A stretch of 64,000 nt of DNA, from NCBI RefSeq assembly GCF_000237925.1, contig NC_031502.1, forward strand, positions 51,473,120-51,537,119, read 5' to 3'. Shown one piece after another: positions 23,693-34,500 of this stretch (position 1 is its first letter; each line of letters starts with the position of its first letter). This DNA comes from Schistosoma mansoni. Lineage: Eukaryota; Platyhelminthes; Trematoda; Strigeidida; Schistosomatidae. A program made the translations under genes and the position numbers. The notes under the pieces were generated by a model. That model saw only the letters and a program-made list of their open reading frames with translations. It was not told where the DNA came from and did no database searches.

Positions 23693-24127
23693 TACATATA
23701 TTGCCTTCAAATGACCTGGTACGGCCTAGCGTGTGGAGAGTCGGCTCTCCCATTCGAAATGCTCACACATGGCCACGTGTATACAGCCAATGTAAGAGAA
23801 GTCCTACTCCCTGACTTCTCGCGGCATTACTGTTGTTCACGAAATTGAGTGGACGAAAAGCGAATGTCTGGCGCTTTAACCAGGTTGGTGGACACAGAGG
23901 ATTCAACAAGGGGAGTTGGAAAACCCTGATTCCAAACCAATGGTTCACGTGGGCCCCAGGATCCTGAGGGAACAAATGGCGTATGAACCAATTATTGATC
24001 ACTGGATACCATGGGACTGCATGTTGTTATGTTACTCCACTGACTTGTGGATCAGACATTTAAGTCAAAGGCTCTGGTTGTTAAACAAATCTTCATTTGA
24101 TATTTTGATTTTCTAAATTTAGATTAT
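23693..24127 (+). repeat. left arm of an identical 435-bp inverted pair
   Basis: By eye the exact reverse complement of 25442-25876. Related but diverged sequence at 31246-31530 shows the arm belongs to a dispersed family (caccattggtttggaatcag, cctctgtgtccaccaacctg). It ends directly at the assembly gap. Confidence 0.8.
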
Positions 24128-24327
24128 NNNNNNNNNNNNNNNNNNNNNNNNNNNNNNNNNNNNNNNNNNNNNNNNNNNNNNNNNNNNNNNNNNNNNNNNN
24201 NNNNNNNNNNNNNNNNNNNNNNNNNNNNNNNNNNNNNNNNNNNNNNNNNNNNNNNNNNNNNNNNNNNNNNNNNNNNNNNNNNNNNNNNNNNNNNNNNNNN
24301 NNNNNNNNNNNNNNNNNNNNNNNNNNN
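24128..24327. other. assembly gap, exactly 200 N
   Basis: A run of 200 N, a conventional placeholder length, so the true distance is unknown. Any reading frame drawn across it is meaningless. Confidence 0.98.
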
Positions 24328-24478
24328 GAGCCACTATCCATCTTTGCTTATATTGCTTGTGAATTAAGGCTATATCGAGGCAATACGCACAGTATGCACA
24401 TATGCCAATTACAGACTGACCAGTTGCAGTCCTAACACATGAATGGTAAGATTCAAACAAACAATACTAAATGAATTT
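24328..24478 (-). repeat. HHR-B (Sm-alpha-like) repeat, cut by the gap
   Basis: gccactatccatctttgctt, ggctatatcgaggcaata, ttgcagtccta, then attcaaacaaacaatact. The hammerhead end would lie in the gap. Confidence 0.65.
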
Positions 24479-24776
24479 AGATTACTTTTATCTTAATTTT
24501 TTATTTTTCTCATAACCCTACAATAACTTACTCCAGACTACTTAGTCTTAATTAACCAGTAAGTTGAAATCCCTTCTGTTATATATAAAGTTTTACTTCA
24601 TTCAAAATTTTTCTCAGTTTTGTAACACCTCACAATGATCATATTCATTTGCCTATCTATTACCATATAGAAACTGGTAAACATCAATATTTTTCAATGT
24701 AAGTGAACAATGATTTACATATGAATTCGACTAAAACTATGAAAAACTTACCTTTCAAATGACTATGGAATTATCA

Positions 24777-25191
24777 GAAGGGGGTTTTGTGGAGATTTTA
24801 GTAATTTTATTGTTAAAATCATGATAATAATCATATGCTCATTAGTGACTGGCTCCAAGAGGTATTTCCTGAAGTTCTAGTGAGAAGCAGTGACCAGTAG
24901 AGTTCAACTGGGTCTTCTGTGAGATAGTAACTCACTGAAGACAATGGTGAATGTGTCTCTCAATTTCGTGGATTGGTTGAAGTAAGACAATAACACCGTT
25001 GTATGCCAGCTCAGTTGTCTCGAGGTTAAGCACTCGCGCACGGGACTGATAGGTCCTGAGTCCGAATCTCGCTAGGCGAGATCGTGGATGCGCGCTGCTG
25101 AGGAGTCTCACAATAGGAAGAAACGGTCATCCAATGCTTCCAGGTTTTCTATGGTGATTTAGCTTCAGTCGACTTATGATTTCAACTATGG
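24777..25191 (+). repeat. HHR-A element, near full length with short terminal inverted repeats
   Basis: The best copy for the basic layout: left end gaagggggttttgtggagat through aaaatcatga (about 50 bp), body from atatgctcattagtgact, A-box-like gtctcgaggttaagcact, B-box-like ctgagtccgaatctc, hammerhead at 25092-25136 (core decayed to AAGAAAC), and a right end inverse to the left (tgatttcaactatgg). The right terminus is clipped. Confidence 0.75.
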
Positions 25192-25441
25192 AATTGTTTC
25201 ATTCTATACTAATTTTTTAATTTATGATGATAAAAGTTTTAGCTTGTATCATTTATAATTGCTGTAACTGCATTATCATTATTAATACTTAAAATTGAAA
25301 ACCATTCCAATTCTCAAGATGCAAATAAAAACATGAAAACTGATATAGATGATGTGTTTGTTTTTTTCTACCCTCTGAAATAAGTTAAGAGTTCATGTAA
25401 TGGCAGATAATTAGTATTGACCAGCTAAACTCATAAATTAC

Positions 25442-25876
25442 ATAATCTAAATTTAGAAAATCAAAATATCAAATGAAGATTTGTTTAACAACCAGAGCCT
25501 TTGACTTAAATGTCTGATCCACAAGTCAGTGGAGTAACATAACAACATGCAGTCCCATGGTATCCAGTGATCAATAATTGGTTCATACGCCATTTGTTCC
25601 CTCAGGATCCTGGGGCCCACGTGAACCATTGGTTTGGAATCAGGGTTTTCCAACTCCCCTTGTTGAATCCTCTGTGTCCACCAACCTGGTTAAAGCGCCA
25701 GACATTCGCTTTTCGTCCACTCAATTTCGTGAACAACAGTAATGCCGCGAGAAGTCAGGGAGTAGGACTTCTCTTACATTGGCTGTATACACGTGGCCAT
25801 GTGTGAGCATTTCGAATGGGAGAGCCGACTCTCCACACGCTAGGCCGTACCAGGTCATTTGAAGGCAATATATGTA
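25442..25876 (-). repeat. right arm of the identical 435-bp inverted pair
   Basis: Reverse complement of 23693-24127 with no difference seen. The open frames in both arms are therefore the same sequence and not evidence of coding. Confidence 0.8.
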
Positions 25877-26018
25877 ATGATATAAATTCTATTGTAAATT
25901 GAACCATAAAATATTAAAAAATTCCCAGTATGAAAATTAGTACAACACATATAAGCCTACATGATTTGTTTTAATTAAATCATAAATAATCTTTTGTTTA
26001 AAGTTATCATCAACTTGC

Positions 26019-26807
26019 GGTGAGACTATAATTTATGAACAACCTGTGAGTAACCCCAGCGTGAACTTCAGAATTACCACCTAATTACTAGGTTTACTTC
26101 AGCATTATAGACAAGTGTGAAAAAATAGAATTACGATTTACAGCTGATAACTAAGGTCAGCAATTAGATTTAGAGGTTTTCATCACGAACTGACATCAGC
26201 TAAAGTGTTGAAACTCTCTCTAACCATATCCATAAATGAATTTCGCACCAAAATCCTTGATCTGTTATTCCCTTCTGGAGATACCTGAACACGAAATCGA
26301 GTTCGAGTTGATCTTAGTGATCTGACAGTGTGACCGTAGTGCCCAAGGAACAACTGCTTCAGACCGGTCACACACGACCACTTTGTGGGTGAATTTTGTG
26401 TTAGTTCTGCATTTGTTAAGACCTTACCTCTCCAGAGACAGATATCCATGGGATAAGATGAGGTGTGCATCTTTACAGTCGACCTTTCCTAACTCCATCC
26501 TTTCTCTGTGGGAGTGCAGCATCGCCTTCATACTGGTTGTCTGTGGGAATCACTATTCTGCCCTCACACCACTATACAGTCAGTAGTACGACTTCACCCT
26601 CACACCTTAGATTTGCTGCTATTAATCTTACTGTTCTTCAACCGATTTCTCTGACATAGTAGGACCTTGAAGAATGATTGTTCTAACCAGTATAGCCCTA
26701 ATGGTTTATCACGATAAGTGAGCCTGACTACGACGTTGAAGTAGGCGCAACGGTTGTGACCTGTTCTCCTAAATCTGATTGGTTCATCTATAAATTATAG
26801 TCATGCC
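26019..26807. mobile_element. TIR element (DNA-transposon or MITE-like), copy 1
   Basis: About 789 bp. Starts ggtgagactataatttatga and ends taaattatagtcatgcc, an imperfect inverted pair. It matches 35692-36470 end to end. The minus strand carries a frame shared by both copies ([21 protein letters not shown]) that I do not recognise. Ends about 480 bp upstream of gene B. Confidence 0.6.
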
Positions 26808-27284
26808 GAATTCCAATCACAGCTATTTTCCAAAGACTGAATTCAATAATTGAGGACAAACATCAGTACCTTAATATATATTTCATAAACTATTCAGTAA
26901 AATATACCTTAATAGCATTTTAACTCATAGATTAGCTAAGTAATTACTTTATCAGTAAAGAAATGGAACATGTTATTGCTAATGTCCATCAACTCAACTA
27001 TTAATAAACAATGTATAATGCTATATGCATCAATTTAAACATCGGTAATAGGGTTGAAACAAAATTCGGATACAAAAAGAAATTTCTAAAAGGTAATTAT
27101 GTGTCAATAATAACATGGTTACGGTCAATTTTTATTAATCCGTATTATTGTATACACCTAATGAAACTCTGATTGGTTAAATGTGAATCATTTTAAAGGT
27201 TACAATTTATTGATCCAAGGTATGGATATATACAAATATATATTTTAACATATTACCTTAGACTACTATATACAGTATTGATAA

Positions 27285-27572
27285 ATGTCTGAAACTACTG
27301 GTACATGTTATAAATCATGTTGTATTTCAAAACGATTAGATGGGAAATTAGCCATTGTCACTGGATCAAACACTGGTATCGGATTAGTGACAGCTAGTGA
27401 ATTAGCTCGTCGTGGTGCTCGAGTCATTATGGCATGTAGAAATATAAGTAAAGCTGAAGATGCCAAAAATAGTTTATTGGAAAAATATGGTGCCAATAAT
27501 CCAAAAAGTGTAAACATTGATGTAGCATGTAAACAGGTGGTTTCATCGTTGAGTCCAATCTACAGTGATCAA
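27285..27572 (+). CDS. gene B exon 1
   Basis: 96 codons ending in GAT CAA before gtaagt. Start chosen because MSETTG aligns with MSETIG of genes C and D; a TATA-like tatatacagt lies just upstream. Contains TGSNTGIG and [13 protein letters not shown]. Confidence 0.85.
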
Positions 27573-30500
27573 GTAAGTTCGTTGCTTCCAAAATTAAACT
27601 GAATACGTAGTCTAGCATCAGCTATTGGTTTATGTTATTATTTGTCAGCTGCATGTAATAACTCAAAAGATAAATCTAATGCTAATAATCAATATGCTTC
27701 TCGTTCAAATCCAACCGTAAATAAGGTTTTCTTTCACATTAGTTATTTGTCACTTAGTAATCACAAAGGTATCGAGTTAGTCCTGTCATAAAAATGTCAT
27801 TTTCATATCTAAAATTCAAAACAATCTTGTAATATTGAAGTTGTAAAATCGACATTCAGGACTATTTCAGTAAAAGTTAAATCGGCAGATACAATGTAAG
27901 AAGACCTGACCAGTAGAGGTCAACCATATCGGGTGTGAAACAGTTACTCACCCCAGTTAACAGCTGAGGGTGATTCGAATGAAGTCAGAGATTGATATAA
28001 CGGATGGTTTGGATATATATATATCAAGTATACTATGTTAATACAATAATCAGACTTGTCACGTTATATCAAATCCAGGACCTACGACCCGGAATCAAGA
28101 ACCATAGTATAGACTAGATAATACTTTATTCAACAGAATTACAAGCACTCAGTCTCAGTGAGTCCGGAGTAGAAATCAATGTGAAGAAAGGAAATTATAT
28201 ATTTAGTAGTCCGTAGGTTAAATGTTTGTTTATCGACGCCCAGTCACCAATCATATTTTACTTTCACTACCACACATCAGACATGTATAACATTTGATAC
28301 CAGCTCAATGATCCAGACATTAGGGGTTCGTGCACGATGCAAAAGATGAGGGTTCATGACTTTTCACTGCTAGTGAGTCCCTTACTGGGACAAAACGGTC
28401 ATTCAGTGCTTAGATGTTTTCAATGATAGTCTAATTTAGATCAATCAGTGATCTCAATCAACAAACCCTTATTGACGACTACTATCTGATACTTAATAGT
28501 TACTACAAATATAATACGGCATAAAGAGATTATTATCTTTACTGCATATTAAGAAATATTACAAATATTTTGAAATCTAAAATTGCACATTTTATTATCA
28601 TTAATTATTTCTAATACGCCTTACCTATTGAAATGTATGTTTTTGTTAGAGTATATTTAGTTCCTCTTACAAAATCTAGCCTAATTACCATAGCAACTAA
28701 TCCGATATTTTATCGTAACTCATTGCTTTTATTAGAAGTATGAGGTATTTTTAAGAAAATATCGACTAAAATTAGAATGTAACAAGATTCCAGACAAATA
28801 TTCTCTTATTTCATCCTAAGATTCAGATCATTATTTTACATTGAATCATCTATTAATTTGTCCGTATAATATAAAATTTTCATTGCCAACACATCATTAA
28901 TTTTTAAGGTAGATATCAGTTATAGATCAGAAGGGGTTTTGTGGAGATTTCACTATTTTCATCGTTGAAATCATGAGTCAATTCAAGCTAAACTACCATG
29001 GAAAACCTGGAAGCACTGGACGGCCGTCTCGTCCTACTATGGGACTACTCAGTAGTGCGCATCCACGATCCCTCCTCGCTAGATACTAACCCAGGACCTA
29101 CCAGTCTCGCGCCAGAGCACTGAACTGATAGACCACTGAGCCTGCTGGCATCCAACGGTGTTAATGTCTTACTTCAACCAATCCACGAAGTTGAGCAACC
29201 GTTCACCAATTGTCTTCAGTGAGTTCCTATCTCACTACAAACGTGGTATGAACTCCACTTGTCACTGCTTCTCACTAGAACTCCACTGCTTCCAGGTTTT
29301 CCATGGTGATCCAGCTTCAATTGACTCATGATTTCAACCATGAAAATATATCAGTTAGTTAAAATATGATATGAAGCTTAATGATTGCATTATAAAGTTT
29401 TCGAACATGATACAAAATTATCAATGTTATTCTTTTATCAACTTATTAAAGATTAATTTCAGAAGAGGGTTTTGTGGATATTATAGTAATTCTAATAGTT
29501 GAGATCATGAATCTCGCGAGGCGAGATCATGGATGCGCACTGCTCAGGAGTGAGTCGCACAATAGGATGAAACACCCTTCCAGTGCATCAAGGTTTTCCA
29601 TGGTGGTCTAGCTTCAATTGATTCATGATCTCAACTATTCAAATTATTAAAGATTGTATTACATCTACGTTTTGTCAGATGAAAAGGAGAGATATTATTA
29701 ACCTGTAATGTAATGAAATTAATCCCTTTTTAATTCAATTGACAATAATCTGAATTAGATGAAATACGAGTCGCGGATTTTACTGCTAGTTACATTCAGT
29801 CTACTTTATAGTATCTTATTGTTTTAATACACTACATATATACACACACAATATTCAATGTTTCAATTAAAGATATGATCAAGAGATAGATCCTTCTTTA
29901 AAGTTCAACCGGTCAAATTGCATGACGTAGATCACTAACTCGACCTAAATCAATAGATTTTTTATATGTCAAACTCATTACAATAAACAACTTTCTAATG
30001 TAAAAAAATCAATAAAGTGGTTAATTCTAACAAGTGGAATTTAATAGAACATTGAAAGTGCAAGATTTAAGGAGAAAAAAAAGACAAAGAAATCAAAGAA
30101 ATATTTTCCTCCAATTGGTCCTATTTAATTAATAAATTATATCTAACTCCAACCAATCCACGAAGTTGAGCAACCGTTCACTAATTGTCTTCAGTGAGTT
30201 CCTATCTCACTACAAACGTGGTATGAACTCCACTTGTCACTGCTTCTCACTAGAACTCTTGGATTTACCTCGAGATGTGAACTTTGTCTAATAAGTAGTT
30301 TACATTATGGAAAGCCATTGAACATTGATCAGTTGTTTTGTTGAATTACTAACTATCGAACTGAAAACGTGCACATCTAATGGTGAACATGAAATTTTCA
30401 AACAACTAACTTATTATCTAATAGTTTACATTTCTTGATTCAGTCAACTGTATATATAGTGAACGACTATTATTCACTGATATTGATGATACATAGTTTA

Positions 30501-30946
30501 CAAATGACATAATAGTTGAACTTCACTGGTCCATGAAGTCTTTTCATAACTTCAATAATTTCATGCCAGCTCAATGGACCAGACATTAGGGGTTCGGGCA
30601 CGATGCAAAAGATCCTAGCTCCACAAAACCCTTTATTCTGACTTCAATAATTCTTTTTAAAATTAGACACTTTTGAACGTATATGTTTATTATAAGTGAA
30701 TTACTTTAAATTTTTAACTTACAGCTAGGTATGACTTAAACTATAAATTGAACCGATTTTTACAAACCCTTCCAAAACCAACAACATTAAACAAAAAAAA
30801 AGAAATGGCTTGTAAACTTTTGTTCATTGAACAAAACAATGTTCCATGGAAAGTGTCATATCCGGACGAGAATAAATGAATGGTAACCGCTAGTAATTAT
30901 TTACGGACTAATATTATAAGAATGTTCTTATTTTTTGACTATTAAG

Positions 30947-31029
<83 letters not shown>

Positions 31030-31537
31030 GCGCCACACAAATCTCATTTGATTTGTGTGAGGGCTGTTATACTGCCCGGGTGCCCAAACTGATTTGTGTG
31101 AGGGCTGTTATACTGCCCGGGTGCCCAAACCGAAGCAGATGGTTTTCTTATGGGGCAGTGGAGCAACGTAAGAGGATGCAGTCTCATGGTAGCCAGTGAC
31201 CAGTGGAGCAACGTAAGAGGATGCAGTCTCATGGTAGCCAGTGACCAACGACTGATTTATACGCCATTTGTTCGCTCAGGATACTGGAGCCCATGTGCAC
31301 CATTGGTTTGGAATCAGGGTTATCCAAATACCCTTGTTGGATCCTCTGTGTCCACCAACCTGGTTAGAGCGCCAGATATTCACTTTTCGTCCACTCAAGT
31401 CCGTGAACAACAGTGATACCACATAAGGGCAGTGAGCAGAACTTCCCTGGCAGAGGCTATACACGCGTGACCATGTGAGAGCATTTCGAGAGGGAGAGCG
31501 GACTCTCCTCACTCTCGGCCGTACCAGGGCATTTAGG

Positions 31538-31580
<43 letters not shown>

Positions 31581-34500
31581 CATTATTAGCTTTTATTTGA
31601 TCTATAGACTATTATCATACGATTTATTATTCTTGAGATATTTCCAATTTATTAATGACAGTTTCTCACAATCACAGCCACTTTTTGGTTTGACCTTGTA
31701 CAAATATTATTTTTTATTTTATGGTGTGGTTTGATCTGGTTATGCTTGTATATAAACCCAGTATGTTTGAAATAAATTATTCGTATCGACGAGTCTGAGA
31801 TTGGTGTTCTGGACTTAACAGATAGAGCTTGGCGGAAAAAAGACCAACCGGGACTCTTGACTGCCCTTACTGTCGTATGCGTCATTAGTTTGGTAGTATA
31901 CGTCAGTGTATCTAAATTGACAATCGTATTTCGCGATAATCGTATAGCTAAGGTCATAACAGTAAGATTATTTGAATCTGTTTAGAATATATTCATCACT
32001 TAAACAATTTTATTGTACTGAAACTGTTTTATTTTAGTTTACGTTATATAGTACCTATTATCTTTGCATTCAATTTTGAATTCACCTTTCAGTTAATCAT
32101 TGAACAACTTGATCTAGCTTCTCTACAATCAATCAGAGAATTTGTCAGACGTATAATAGTCACATATCCAGAACTTCATTTTCTCATTAACAATGCTGGT
32201 CTTGCAGTGAGTAAATATGAGAAAACTGTTGATGGCTTTGAAATGACAATGGGTGTTAATCATTTTGGAACATTTCTACTAACGGAATTATTATTACCTT
32301 TGATGAAACGTTCAACTCCATCTAGAATCATTAATCTCTCATCAATGGCACATTATAAAGGTCATTTAATTAAACCAGATTTACAGTTAAAAGAGAATGA
32401 ATATAGTCAATTGAAAGCATATTTGATTCAAAGTTAGCCAATGCAATGCATGCTGCTGAATTAGGTGATAGACTTAAGGACAGTGGAATCACTGTTGTCA
32501 GTGTCCATCCTGGTGCTGTAAAGACTGATCTAGATCGAGATATAAACAGTGTCGTGATGGTAAGTCATCCTATACTACAATCATTTATACCCATTGCTTT
32601 TTCAATAGTAACCTAGTTTCTTTAGCAGATGTAATAAAAAAACATGAAAATAGATATCAAACCAATTACTCTAAAGATAATTCTAAACAGTAATCTATAA
32701 CAGTATAGAATAGCTTAGTAAAAGTACATCTCTTACAGAATTAGAAGTAATTTTGAAATTTAGGATCATGTTGTGAATTGTTTGATGAACCTATCGATCT
32801 GTTTGATAAAAAATACCCACCATTTCACTAAATAACATCAACATTGCCACAATCAAACAAACACTTATAGATCATAAGCAAAGGTGGATAGTGGCTAGCA
32901 GTAGAATCCAGGACGCACGTTTCGTCCTATCTGGGACTCGTCAGCTAGATGTACCTGCATCTCAGAGTTGGTGTTCACTCTGGGACTCGAACTCAGTACC
33001 GTACGCTTCAAATGCCATCGCGTTATCCACTCAGCTACTGAGTCCTAATAGCCACTTGCTTATGCAATGGAGTGAAGTTTAAATTCACTTAGTATTGTTT
33101 GTTTGAATCTTCCCATTAATTTTTTGGACTGCAATTGATCCACTGCTTGCCACTATCCATCTTTGCTTATATTGCTTGTGAATTAAGGCTATATCGAGGC
33201 AATAAGCACAGTATGCACATATGCCAATAAGAGACTGATCAATTGTAGTCCTAAATGTCAAAGGGGAGATTCAAACAAACAATACCAAGTGAATTTATTT
33301 GTAGATCGAATATAAAATCGATGATTATCTAATAGTTAGGTTATAACGATCCCAAAGAATAATATACTTGAGTACTTATCTAAACGACACAGCACTGAAT
33401 TCCAATCTCTTAGATGATTAAATAATCGGGTTATCGTCTAGTTACTGATGTTTTTTGTTTTCACATATTTTTTTTACAACAGTCTACAATAGTTGTGTTT
33501 GATTTGATCATAATCCAGGTAAGATATGAATGTGAGGTCATTTGTCTAATAAATAAAGTTTTCAATGTAGATTTTAGCGTTGAGTTCAACGACATTAGAG
33601 AACATAAAATCAATAACTAGACGAATACACATACAAGATAATAGAAACCTTTAATCCATAAAACACTTAGTTTATTCTGAACATTTATTGAGTTAAATTT
33701 TATTTGCGGAGTGCTGAGGAATCCCACTATAGGACGAAGTGGCCCCCTAGTGCTTCCAGGTTTTCCATGGTGGTCTAACTTCAATTGATTCATGATCTCA
33801 ACTGTTAAATTTCATCTGTTAGCCATGTTTGAATGTTTACATTAAGTTTTGTTAAATAGAATGAAGTTGGAATAATAACACAGAATATGTTGTTATGCAA
33901 GTAACCTGAAAGTGAATAAAGCAAAATTCACCAAAACTTCACATAAATACATCTTTAATCTTTAAAAGATAACTGTACTATTCACGCTGAAAATCTCAAT
34001 GACCTATAATGAATAGTCAGGTGTTTTGTGGAGATCCAGTATTTTCATAGTTGAAAGCATTAGTCAATTGAAGGTAGATTACTAAGGAAAACCTGGAAGC
34101 ACTGGACGGGCGTTTCGTCCTATTGTGGGACTCCTCAGCTGTGCGCATCCACGACATAAACACCATCGGATGCTGGCGTAGTGGTCTATCGGTTAAGTGC
34201 TCTGGCGCGAGACTGGTAGATCCTGGGTTCGAATCTCGTGAGGCGGGGTCGTGGCTGCGCACTGCTCAGGAGTCCCGCTATAGGATGAAACGGCCGTCCA
34301 GTGCTTCCAGGTTTTCCATGGTAGTCTAGCTTGAATTGACTCATGCTTTCAACTATGAAAATACTAAATCTCCACAAAACACCCCTTCTGATTATTATTA
34401 TTGTCTGTATGAACATGTATTCTTGATCATATGTATATATATATATATATTCTATTACTGTTTAGTGTGTCAATGAGTTAACTGTAGAACACTCCACATA

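Larger units (their letters stand above)
34015..34398. repeat. HHR-A long fold-back element, both ends present, hammerhead in each arm
   Basis: About 380 bp. Left end gtgttttgtggagatccagt, right end atctccacaaaacacccctt. Arms of roughly 125-130 bp each contain one hammerhead, on opposite strands; between them lies a single tRNA-like promoter (A-box-like gtctatcggttaagtgc, B box gggttcgaatctc at 34225-34237). Confidence 0.8.

Noticed and set aside
23763-24116. Open frames of 79 and 66 codons that recur exactly at 25453-25806
   Set aside because: They recur only because the 435-bp arms are identical; no motif and the two frames overlap on opposite strands.
24093-24460. Frames of 82 and 113 codons on the minus strand
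   Set aside because: They run through 200 undetermined bases, so most of the residues are unknown.
10676-27284. Shared bidirectional promoter for genes A and B
   Set aside because: The starts are 16.6 kb apart with many insertions between; no conserved block found near both starts.
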